Source of the DNA: Sutterellaceae bacterium
Lineage (GTDB): Bacteria; Pseudomonadota; Gammaproteobacteria; Burkholderiales; Burkholderiaceae_F
Direction of reading: 5' to 3'
DNA length: 5,265 bases
NCBI GenBank assembly: GCA_030531135.1
Contig: JAUNOJ010000096.1
Span: 1-5,265, forward strand
Shown here: positions 1 to 5,264 of the stretch, in pieces
Layout of the letters: the number at the start of each line of letters is the position of its first letter
How positions within the stretch are numbered: position 1 is the stretch's first letter
Program-made: the position numbers and the translations under genes
Notes under the pieces: generated by a model
Told to the model about the DNA's origin: nothing
Databases searched by the model: none
Seen by the model: the letters and a program-made list of their open reading frames with translations, nothing else

Positions 1-1
1 T

Positions 2-682
2 AGTGACCTTGTCGCTACCTTGCCACGAGCGATCGGTTGTCCCGCCGCTATGCACCAGTGCTTTGCCTGCCATCGAGCCCAAGCAGATCGAAAGGTTCTT
101 CAAAGTTCCGCCAAAGCGCGGCAAGTGGTGCGCCTTGAATCGAACCACTGAAATCCAAGTGTCGTAATCGGCAAAGTGTTTTCCGGTCTTGGTATGTGCC
201 AAGCGATAACCGTTAGGCACCGGCAACTCTATGTCGCCCTCAGAATCCAAAATATCGACGGGCGCGACCTTGTCATAACCTTTGGATCGAATCAAGTTCA
301 TGTGGCCGGAATTGTTATCGCGCGGCGCCGTAAAACCGTTGCAGTCCACGAGCGTGCCTTTGACCTTGTCGCACAAAGGCTTTAAAAACGCGGGCTCCAA
401 AGCCGGGCCCCCGGGCGACTCGAAGCTGATCTTGACGGCCACCTTGCCTTCGAGCTTTTGTCCCAAGGCTTCATAGACCTTGACGAGCCCGGCAGCGCTC
501 ATGTCCCGCGTAAAGTAAACGAGGGAAGCGTCGGTCGCGTCCGTCAAATGCGCGAGCTTCTCCGCCCAAGGGATATTGAGTGCAGTGGGCGTACTTTGGG
601 CGCGGGCACTTCCCAAACCGACTCCGACGCTGCCGGCAACACCCAAAGCAATGCCGCCCGCCAACAGTTCTCTGCGTTTCAT
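2..682 (-). CDS. Tat-exported DUF362 family protein, 3' end beyond the window
   Basis: The frame opens at ATG (682 reading left) and has no stop to the window edge: 227 codons visible, C-terminus missing. The N-terminus, MKRRELLAGG, then a Gly/Ala/Val-rich stretch and ARA|Q near residue 28, looks like a twin-arginine signal peptide, though Leu replaces the usual Phe after the arginines. The mature part matches the DUF362 family as I know it: SLVYFTRDMS (53-62), GKVAVKIS (79-86), DCNGFTAPR (113-121), VDILDSEGDIELPV (142-155), RFKAHHLPRFGG (181-192) and KNLSICLGSMAGK (195-207). DUF362 proteins have no well-defined reaction, and some carry a C-terminal 4Fe-4S ferredoxin domain; that part lies outside the window, so cofactor content is unknown. 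It starts 3 nt after the hydrolase stop, with its ribosome site inside the hydrolase's last codons, so it is co-translated as the fourth cassette gene. Family assignment is fairly secure, function unknown. Confidence 0.85.
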   Translation of the reverse strand, partial: MKRRELLAGGIALGVAGSVGVGLGSARAQSTPTALNIPWAEKLAHLTDATDASLVYFTRDMSAAGLVKVYEALGQKLEGKVAVKISFESPGGPALEPAFLKPLCDKVKGTLVDCNGFTAPRDNNSGHMNLIRSKGYDKVAPVDILDSEGDIELPVPNGYRLAHTKTGKHFADYDTWISVVRFKAHHLPRFGGTLKNLSICLGSMAGKALVHSGGTTDRSWQGSDKVT

Positions 683-685
683 GGC

Positions 686-1729
686 TTACACCTTGAGATT
701 TGTTTTGAAGAACGACTCGATTTTGTCAAACGGAATCTTGTCCTTTTGGTCATAAAGATCGACGTGACCGGCGTTTTTGACCTTATAAAGCTCCTTGGGC
801 TCGGCGGCCAACTTATAGGCGTCTTCGCTAAAGTACAAAGAGTGGGCGTTTTCACCGGCGATAAACAAAACCGGACGAGGGGAGATGTCGGCGATTTGTT
901 CAAAGGGATAAAAGTTCATCAAAGCCGGAATGCTCGTAAAGCGCGTACCTGCGTAACGCGGATGGTAGCCGCGCGGGGTGCGGTAGTAGCCGTAGAACTC
1001 TTTGGCGATGTCGGAAGCATTTTCAGGCAACTTTTCCGGCGTGCCGAAACGAATGCGCGGTTCTTGCCCCATGAATTCCTTGTAGCGCTCGGCCGCCACT
1101 TCTTCGAGCAAAGCTTTCTTTTGTTCGGGCTTCATTGCGTCCTTTAAACCCAGACGCGTGGCGCGCCCCATGTCGTACATGCTCACCGTCACCAAGGCCT
1201 TTATGCGAGGATCCAAAGAGGTGGCGCAAACGGAAAAGCCGCCGCTGCCGCAAATACCCAAAACGCCGATGCCGTCGCGACTGACCCAAGAGCGCGTACC
1301 CAAATAGTCCACGGCCGCACTAAAGTCTTCGATGTAAGCGTCGGGCGAGACCGTCAAGCGCGGTTGGCCACCGGATTCGCCGCCGTAGGAAAGGTCGATT
1401 GCCAAACACACGATGCCGCGCTTGGCCAATTCCAAGGCATAGACGCTGCCGCATTGCTCTTTGACGGCCCCAAAGGGGTGTCCGATCACAACGGCGCGAT
1501 GCTTTTCGGACCAGTTCATTTGTGCCGGCACATACAGGTGGGCAGCCAGTTGAATATTCAAGCGGTTCATAAATCGCACGGCAATGCGCGTGACGCCGCC
1601 CTCTAACGCAACATGGTGTTCAAAACCCAAAGGCAGCGCATCGGCGCTTTGCGCATTGGCAGCCGGCATCGCGGCCAAACTTGACGCCAAAAGGCCGGCG
1701 GAGGCTAAAAAATTACGACGAGTGGTCAT
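686..1729 (-). CDS. Tat-exported alpha/beta hydrolase (dienelactone hydrolase-like superfamily)
   Basis: This is a 347-residue protein starting at ATG with AAGGAA 7 nt upstream. The N-terminus TTRRNFLASAG, a hydrophobic stretch and ANA|Q (26/27) form a good Tat signal, so the enzyme should act in the periplasm. The fold is recognisable from HPFG (84-87, oxyanion region), IDLSYGGESGG (111-121), the nucleophile elbow GICGSGGF (158-165), FIAGENAHS (289-297) and a late GHVDLYD (321-327). The likely acid is Glu293 and the catalytic base His322. The nucleophile could be Cys160, as in the GYCxGG elbow of dienelactone hydrolases, or Ser162; the sequence alone does not decide. It resembles bacterial hydrolases of the YcjY kind annotated only as alpha/beta hydrolase. 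Substrate is unknown; an ester, lactone or thioester is expected from the superfamily. It is the third gene of the operon, 27 nt after the flavodoxin-like gene. Confidence 0.9.
   Translation of the reverse strand: MTTRRNFLASAGLLASSLAAMPAANAQSADALPLGFEHHVALEGGVTRIAVRFMNRLNIQLAAHLYVPAQMNWSEKHRAVVIGHPFGAVKEQCGSVYALELAKRGIVCLAIDLSYGGESGGQPRLTVSPDAYIEDFSAAVDYLGTRSWVSRDGIGVLGICGSGGFSVCATSLDPRIKALVTVSMYDMGRATRLGLKDAMKPEQKKALLEEVAAERYKEFMGQEPRIRFGTPEKLPENASDIAKEFYGYYRTPRGYHPRYAGTRFTSIPALMNFYPFEQIADISPRPVLFIAGENAHSLYFSEDAYKLAAEPKELYKVKNAGHVDLYDQKDKIPFDKIESFFKTNLKV
689..694 (-). promoter_or_regulatory. Ribosome binding site of the DUF362 gene inside the hydrolase end
   Basis: On the minus strand AAGGTG forms the last Lys-Val codons of the hydrolase, followed by TAAGCC and the ATG. 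The 6-nt spacing and 3-nt gap between genes point to translational coupling, and decide the start at 682. Confidence 0.7.
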
Positions 1730-1736
1730 GGTAGTG

Positions 1737-1742
1737 TTCCTT
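1737..1742 (-). promoter_or_regulatory. Ribosome binding site of the alpha/beta hydrolase gene
   Basis: AAGGAA on the minus strand lies 7 nt before the ATG at 1729, within the 27-nt gap after the flavodoxin-like gene. Confidence 0.6.
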
Positions 1743-1756
1743 AAAAATCAGTTCGT

Positions 1757-2320
1757 TTAAGACGACATGCCGATATCTTTGAGCCAGTTGGCAACGGGGC
1801 TCAAATCGTCGACGCCGCCCCAACCGTAAACGGCCAAACCCTTTAAAACGCGGGCTTGGGGCAAAAGACGCACGAGTTCGCTTTGACTGTCGCCCTGGCC
1901 CGTACCGCCGTGGGTGTTGAAATGCAGCACCGTTTTGCCCGAGAAATCGTTCGATTCCAAGAAGGTATACAGTCCCATGGGCATCTTTCCGCCCCAGATC
2001 GGGTGGCCGATACACACGGTGTCGTAATCGGCCAAGTTCACCGCCAAGGGTTTGACGGCAGGACGGGCGCCAGCCAAGCGTTCGCGCTTGGCCACTTGCG
2101 TGGTCGGACGGTATTCGTCGGGGTAGGGTGTGACGGTTTCGATTCTGGCAATGTCGCCGCCCAATAAACGGTGAACTTCTCGCGCCACCTTTTCGGCACT
2201 GCCCGACCACGTAAAGTAAAGCGTCAAGGTTTTCTTTTCTTGCGCGGCAATGGCGAGGCTGCCCGACAAACTTCCACCCAAAGCGCAAGCACCCAAAAGA
2301 AATGCGCGACGATCGAGCAT
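1757..2320 (-). CDS. Tat-exported flavodoxin-like protein
   Basis: I place the start at the ATG at 2320 (187 residues) because AAGGAG sits 6 nt upstream and the protein then begins directly with a Tat-type signal: DRRAFLLG, a hydrophobic stretch and cleavage near IAA|Q (26/27). An in-frame ATG at 2383 would add 21 non-signal residues from inside the cupin gene. The mature protein has a flavodoxin fold: beta strand LTLYFTW and phosphate-binding loop WSGSAEKV (38-45), DYDTVCIGHPIWGGKMP (98-114) in the FMN-binding second loop, and HFNTHGGTGQG (133-143). The length suits the flavodoxin_4-like group found in many gut bacteria. It probably binds FMN and transfers electrons or reduces a small molecule, but a partner cannot be named. 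Flavodoxins are usually cytoplasmic, so the export signal is notable. The loop has Ser/Ala where classical flavodoxins have Thr. Confidence 0.9.
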   Translation of the reverse strand: MLDRRAFLLGACALGGSLSGSLAIAAQEKKTLTLYFTWSGSAEKVAREVHRLLGGDIARIETVTPYPDEYRPTTQVAKRERLAGARPAVKPLAVNLADYDTVCIGHPIWGGKMPMGLYTFLESNDFSGKTVLHFNTHGGTGQGDSQSELVRLLPQARVLKGLAVYGWGGVDDLSPVANWLKDIGMSS

Positions 2321-2326
2321 TTTGAT

Positions 2327-2332
2327 CTCCTT
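2327..2332 (-). promoter_or_regulatory. Ribosome binding site of the flavodoxin-like gene overlapping the cupin stop
   Basis: On the minus strand the cupin stop runs into the site as TAAGGAG, and the ATG at 2320 follows 6 nt later. This strong match supports the start that begins directly with the Tat signal, and shows that ribosomes leaving the cupin gene can restart here. Confidence 0.75.
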
Positions 2333-2828
2333 ATTTCTTGTAAGGATCGATGGCAGCGGCGGCTGCCGCCTTGTATTCTTCATCGGTCAAGGCCCCGAAC
2401 CAGGTGACGTTTTTACCCGGCGCCGTATTGGTGAGCGCAATATGCGTCATGGCGGTGTCGGGCGCTGCCCCATGCCAGTGCACCACACCGGGCGGGCACC
2501 AGATGTAGTCGCCCGGGCGCACGACATCGACGCGATCCTTGGTTCCCACCAAACCTTTGCCGGAAGTCACGAGCAATCGCTGACCCACGGGGTGGTCGTG
2601 CCAGAAGGTGCGGGCGCCCGGCTCAAAGGTCACATAGCAGATGCCGCTGTTGCTGTATTCGTCGGGCTTGGCCACAAAGTCTTGGCGCACGTGACCGGTA
2701 AAGATCTTGGCGGTGCCGATTTGGCTCGGGACGTCGCCTGCGCGTTGGATGGTGTGCCCCGGCGTTTGTGCGGCTGCGGCGCCGATCATGGAAAGCGAGG
2801 CCAAAAGAGCAAGTGCGGTGTGTTTCAT
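2331..2828 (-). CDS. Secreted single-domain cupin, mandelonitrile lyase-like metal site
   Basis: I choose the ATG at 2828 (165 residues): GGAG lies 6 nt upstream, and the product then begins with a compact Sec signal, MKHTALALLASLSMIG, with cleavage near AAA|Q (20/21). The upstream ATG at 2873 would put 15 extra residues before the signal. Cupin motif 1 is seen as GARTFWHDHPVGQ (71-83) and motif 2 as GDYIWCPPGVVHWHG (106-120). The predicted metal ligands are His77, His79, Gln83 and His117, with Gln in place of the usual Glu. His119 and His129 follow with the same spacing as in the Mn-dependent cupin hydroxynitrile lyases of acidobacteria. Many relatives with this pattern have no proven lyase activity, so the reaction should be left open. 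It is the first gene of the leftward operon, and its stop codon overlaps the ribosome site of the flavodoxin-like gene. Confidence 0.9.
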   Translation of the reverse strand: MKHTALALLASLSMIGAAAAQTPGHTIQRAGDVPSQIGTAKIFTGHVRQDFVAKPDEYSNSGICYVTFEPGARTFWHDHPVGQRLLVTSGKGLVGTKDRVDVVRPGDYIWCPPGVVHWHGAAPDTAMTHIALTNTAPGKNVTWFGALTDEEYKAAAAAAIDPYKK

Positions 2829-2834
2829 GATTGT

Positions 2835-2838
2835 CTCC
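2835..2838 (-). promoter_or_regulatory. Ribosome binding site of the cupin gene
   Basis: GGAG on the minus strand lies 6 nt before the ATG at 2828 and supports that start over the upstream ATG at 2873. Confidence 0.6.
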
Positions 2839-2906
2839 ATCGGTGAAAGCCGAAATGTTTTTCGATGAAGCACATCCTAAAACTCGAGTCTGTCCGGGCG
2901 GTTTCG

Positions 2907-2918
2907 GGTAACTGACAA
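2907..2918 (-). promoter_or_regulatory. Candidate operator, copy 1 of TTGTCAGnnACC
   Basis: Read on the minus strand this is TTGTCAGTTACC, pointing toward the cupin gene. It matches the copy at 2993-3004 at 10 of 12 positions. If the weak TAGGAT (2879-2874) is the -10 of the operon, this site would be centred about 36 nt upstream of the -10, a position usual for an activator that contacts RNA polymerase. Which protein binds it is inference; the neighbouring response regulator is the obvious candidate. Confidence 0.35.
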
Positions 2919-2920
2919 AT

Positions 2921-2950
2921 CGTTGCCCGTTTCTTTCTTCTCGATGCCCG
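2921..2950 (+). repeat. Direct repeat CGwTGCCCG, two copies with 21-nt spacing
   Basis: CGTTGCCCG (2921-2929) and CGATGCCCG (2942-2950) match at 8 of 9 positions, with starts 21 nt apart, about two turns of the helix. OmpR/PhoB-family regulators commonly bind short direct repeats spaced by whole helical turns (often 11 nt, or multiples near it), so this could be a binding site for the adjacent regulator. The link is inference. Confidence 0.35.
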
Positions 2951-2992
2951 AATCTGCAAGGTTTTGTAAGATAGGTTGTGTAACATTGAAAG

Positions 2993-3004
2993 TTGTCAGA
3001 AACC
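2993..3004 (+). promoter_or_regulatory. Candidate operator, copy 2 of TTGTCAGnnACC
   Basis: TTGTCAGAAACC reads toward the response regulator gene and ends 18 nt before its ATG. It lies just downstream of the weak TAACAT -10 candidate, a place from which a bound regulator would tend to repress, so autoregulation is possible. Two matching 12-mers in 194 nt could still be chance. Confidence 0.35.
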
Positions 3005-3022
3005 ACAAGGATCACCAAGGCC

Positions 3023-3784
3023 ATGACCGACGCAGCCACCCGCATTCTCATTATTGAAGACGACACGGAAATTTCCGAACTCTTGCAAGAGGGTTTGACC
3101 GCCAGAGGGTTTGAGACGTTCGCTTTGGATTCGGGCAAGCACCTCTTTGACGGAACGCTTGATTTCGTGCCCGACGTGATTTTGTTGGATGTGATGTTGC
3201 CCGGCGATGACGGCCTCACTATTTGCCGCAAAATGCGACAGGCCGGTTCCGGTTTTGAAACGACGCCCTTAATTATTGTGAGCGCCTTGGGCGAGTTGAC
3301 CGATCGTGTGGTGGGCTTGGAAATCGGCGCCGACGACTATCTCGTCAAACCGTTTGAAATGCACGAGCTTGTGGCGCGCATCCGCGCGTTGTTGCGCCGC
3401 ACGCAAAGAACGACGGCCGCCGTTACCCAAACGGTCGCTCATGCGGCTGAGCCGCAACGCCGTATCTGGCAATTTGCCCATTGGCGCATCGACATGGATG
3501 CCAGAAACCTGATCGACGAGGCAGGTGTCACCATTGCGCTCAGTTCGATGGAATTCAAACTTCTGGAATACTTCCTTCTTAATCCCCATCGCGTTTTGAC
3601 GCGCGAACTCATTTTGGAGCGCATTGGGAGTCATAGCGAATACTACGATCGCAGTCTCGACGTGCAGATGTCGCGCCTCAGAGCCAAACTGCGCGACTCC
3701 GGCCGCAATCCCACGCTCATTCGCACCATGCGCGGCGACGGCTATATGTTGGCGGTGTCTGTCACTAAAGACGCAGCCAGTTAA
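3023..3784 (+). CDS. OmpR/PhoB-family response regulator
   Basis: The protein has 253 residues from the ATG at 3023, with AAGGA 11 nt upstream. An in-frame TTG at 2993 would add 10 residues but has a poor ribosome site and falls in the candidate operator, so I prefer the ATG. The receiver domain spans about 6-125: acidic pocket Glu12-Asp13 in LIIEDD, phosphoacceptor Asp56 in LLDVMLPG, switch Ser87 in IIVSAL, and Lys109 in YLVKPF. A linker of about 25 residues leads to a winged-helix DNA-binding domain (about 149-246), with SSMEFKLLEYFLLNP (174-188), VLTRELIL (191-198), the recognition-helix segment SLDVQMSRLRAKL (211-223) and the wing IRTMRGDGYML (233-243). It should be phosphorylated by the kinase that follows and then bind promoter DNA as a dimer. 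Targets are unknown; the divergent operon and its own promoter are natural guesses. Confidence 0.95.
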   Translation: MTDAATRILIIEDDTEISELLQEGLTARGFETFALDSGKHLFDGTLDFVPDVILLDVMLPGDDGLTICRKMRQAGSGFETTPLIIVSALGELTDRVVGLEIGADDYLVKPFEMHELVARIRALLRRTQRTTAAVTQTVAHAAEPQRRIWQFAHWRIDMDARNLIDEAGVTIALSSMEFKLLEYFLLNPHRVLTRELILERIGSHSEYYDRSLDVQMSRLRAKLRDSGRNPTLIRTMRGDGYMLAVSVTKDAAS

Positions 3785-3787
3785 AGC

Positions 3788-3791
3788 GGAG
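3788..3791 (+). promoter_or_regulatory. Ribosome binding site of the histidine kinase gene
   Basis: GGAG lies 8 nt before the ATG at 3800 but only 2 nt before the in-frame GTG at 3794, which decides the start in favour of the ATG. Confidence 0.6.
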
Positions 3792-3799
3792 CGGTGTCC

Positions 3800-5215
3800 A
3801 TGGCATTCTTACAAAATCTCGCCTGCAAAATCGACTCCTTCTACGGTCGCCTCATTTTGGTGATCACGGCCGGGCTCGGGATTTTGATGTTGACCAACTA
3901 TTTCACGGTGCATACCGTGCAGCGCCTTTATGTGTACGAGGCCGAATACAGCCGTGCGCAGCACATTGCCGGATATGTCATTCTTTTGGAAGACGCAAGT
4001 GCAGAGGATCGGGCAGCGGCCGTGGAAAAACTCAACACGTCTCACTTTAACGGCACGACGCGCGAAACCTTGGCCATTTTCGACACCAAACCCGACTGGG
4101 GTAAAACGCCCGAAACCATCGAGCGCCAAGTCGATGTATTGAAAACCGTACTTGCCCAAGAAGGCACTGCCGTTCCCGAAACCTTTGCCCGACTCGTCGA
4201 TAAGGGCAATCCTTTGTTTGAAGTGCATTTGCCCAGCGTCGAATTTGCCGTGCAGCTCTCCGACGGCAAGTGGTTGACGATCTCCACGCTTTTACAAGTC
4301 GACGATCGCATTGTCGTGTGGTCCGAGCGCGGCTTGATTTTGTTGGAAGGTCTTGTGATTTTGCTGCTTTCGGCGTGGCTGGTGCGCCGCCTCACACAAC
4401 CCTTGGACAGATTGAGCCGATCGGTGGTGCAGTTCGGAGAATTTCCCGAATCTTCCAAGCCGTTTCCGGAAGAAGGCGTCAAGGAAATTCGCAGTGCGGC
4501 CAAAAGCTTTAACCGCATGCGCGAGCAGATTCAGGGCAATCTTTTGGAGCGCAACCGCATCATTTCGGCCATGGCTCACGACTTGCGCACACCGCTCACG
4601 CGCCTGCAGCTGCGCCTAGACAGAGTGGAGAACGAAGCCTTGCGCACCAAACTCACGGAGTCGGTCGCCGACATGAAGTCCATCATCGAGCAGGGGCTTG
4701 GCTTTGCACGCAGTTTGGATACGACCGAGGCCGCTAAGCGTTTGGACTTGCAGTCCTTTGTTTGCAGTCTGGTCGACGACTATGCCGACGTGGGGCATGA
4801 CGTGACGCTTGCAACAGGCGTCACCGACAATCCTCGTGCCATGGTGATCGAGGCGCGCACTTTGTGTTTGAAGCGGTGTCTGGAAAACCTCATCACCAAT
4901 GCCTGCAAGTACGGCGGCAATGCCGAAGTCGATATCCAAGAAGACGATCGCAGCTATGTCGTTACGGTCGCAGACAACGGTCCCGGGATTCCGGAAGAGC
5001 TTTTGGAAAAGGTCTTTGAGCCTTATTTCCGAGTGGAAAGTTCTCGCAACCGCACAACCGGCGGCACGGGCTTGGGTTTGGCCATTGCCCGCAACATGGC
5101 GCATTTAAACGGCGGCAATTTGACACTGAAAAATCGCGCGCAAGGCGGCTTGGTCGCGACATTGACACTGCCTAAACTTAAAGCGTCGTCGGCTGCGCAT
5201 GCGAGTAGGGCGTAA
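3800..5215 (+). CDS. EnvZ-like membrane sensor histidine kinase
   Basis: The ATG at 3800 (471 residues) has GGAG 8 nt upstream; the in-frame GTG at 3794 lies only 2 nt from that site, so I reject it. A first membrane helix (about 13-35) and a second (about 178-195) frame a periplasmic sensor region of about 140 residues, with no family I can name. HAMP follows (about 195-247). The dimerisation and phosphoacceptor helix holds the H-box AMAHDLRTPLTRL with His260. The ATPase domain shows the N-box LENLITNACKYG (361-372), DNGPGIP (392-398), FEPYFR (406-411) and GGTGLGLA (421-428), all intact, so the kinase should be active. It autophosphorylates His260 and passes the phosphate to Asp56 of the regulator encoded 15 nt upstream. 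The signal is unknown. Its last 38 nt overlap an opposite-strand frame. Confidence 0.95.
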   Translation: MAFLQNLACKIDSFYGRLILVITAGLGILMLTNYFTVHTVQRLYVYEAEYSRAQHIAGYVILLEDASAEDRAAAVEKLNTSHFNGTTRETLAIFDTKPDWGKTPETIERQVDVLKTVLAQEGTAVPETFARLVDKGNPLFEVHLPSVEFAVQLSDGKWLTISTLLQVDDRIVVWSERGLILLEGLVILLLSAWLVRRLTQPLDRLSRSVVQFGEFPESSKPFPEEGVKEIRSAAKSFNRMREQIQGNLLERNRIISAMAHDLRTPLTRLQLRLDRVENEALRTKLTESVADMKSIIEQGLGFARSLDTTEAAKRLDLQSFVCSLVDDYADVGHDVTLATGVTDNPRAMVIEARTLCLKRCLENLITNACKYGGNAEVDIQEDDRSYVVTVADNGPGIPEELLEKVFEPYFRVESSRNRTTGGTGLGLAIARNMAHLNGGNLTLKNRAQGGLVATLTLPKLKASSAAHASRA

Positions 5216-5264
5216 AGGTCAAGGCTTTCGGTTCGACTTGCGCAAGTTCGACCGTCACCGTTTC
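5178..5264 (-). CDS. C-terminal end of a possible convergent gene, unrecognised
   Basis: On the minus strand a frame stays open from the window edge for 28 codons to a TAA at 5180-5178. The peptide begins ETVTVELAQVEPKALTF and ends QPTTL. It reads like ordinary coding sequence, with an alternating beta-like pattern and GCG, CCG, GAA and GTC codons like the neighbours. No family can be named from so short a piece. The stop lies inside the kinase gene, giving a 38-nt tail-to-tail overlap. An open frame of 28 codons can occur by chance, so this stays tentative. In the other direction, positions 5216-5265 show no plus-strand gene start. Confidence 0.5.
   Translation of the reverse strand, partial: ETVTVELAQVEPKALTFTPYSHAQPTTL

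Larger units (their letters stand above)
2829..3022. promoter_or_regulatory. Divergent intergenic regulatory region
   Basis: This 194-nt gap separates the leftward exported-protein operon from the rightward two-component pair and must hold both promoters. I see no strong -35/-10 pair. Weak -10 candidates are TAGGAT on the minus strand (2879 to 2874), TAAGAT on the plus strand (2967-2972) and TAACAT on the plus strand (2981-2986); each matches four of six consensus bases and none has a convincing -35 at proper distance. That would fit activator-dependent promoters. Two kinds of repeat lie here and are listed separately. A pyrimidine-rich stretch runs from about 2929 to 2942. I see no RNA gene or terminator hairpin. 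Confidence 0.7.

Noticed and set aside
458..1147. Plus-strand open frame of 229 codons opposite the hydrolase and DUF362 genes
   Set aside because: It is antisense to two genes with clear family motifs, shows no domain of its own and has no ribosome site; a high-G+C shadow frame.
2285..2287. Cys12 of the flavodoxin-like protein (LGAC) as a lipoprotein lipobox
   Set aside because: Only about six hydrophobic residues separate the arginines from the Cys, too short for a lipoprotein signal; the hydrophobic stretch continues to a standard cleavage site near residue 26.
2250..2846. Plus-strand open frame of 198 codons opposite the cupin gene
   Set aside because: The other strand has intact cupin motifs and an export signal; this frame has a composition typical of antisense reading (many Gly, Arg, His) and no known motif.
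2623..3231. Minus-strand open frame of 202 codons spanning the intergenic region
   Set aside because: It overlaps both the cupin in another frame and the receiver domain of the regulator on the opposite strand, with no motif of its own.
4616..5104. Minus-strand open frame of 162 codons inside the kinase gene
   Set aside because: It lies opposite the conserved H-box to G-box region, so its openness follows from the kinase codons.
5230..5253. Inverted repeat centred on ACTTGCGCAAGT (5236-5247) as a terminator
   Set aside because: The perfect part is a 12-nt palindrome with no loop, the outer arms mismatch, no T-run follows, and it sits within the likely coding end of the convergent gene.
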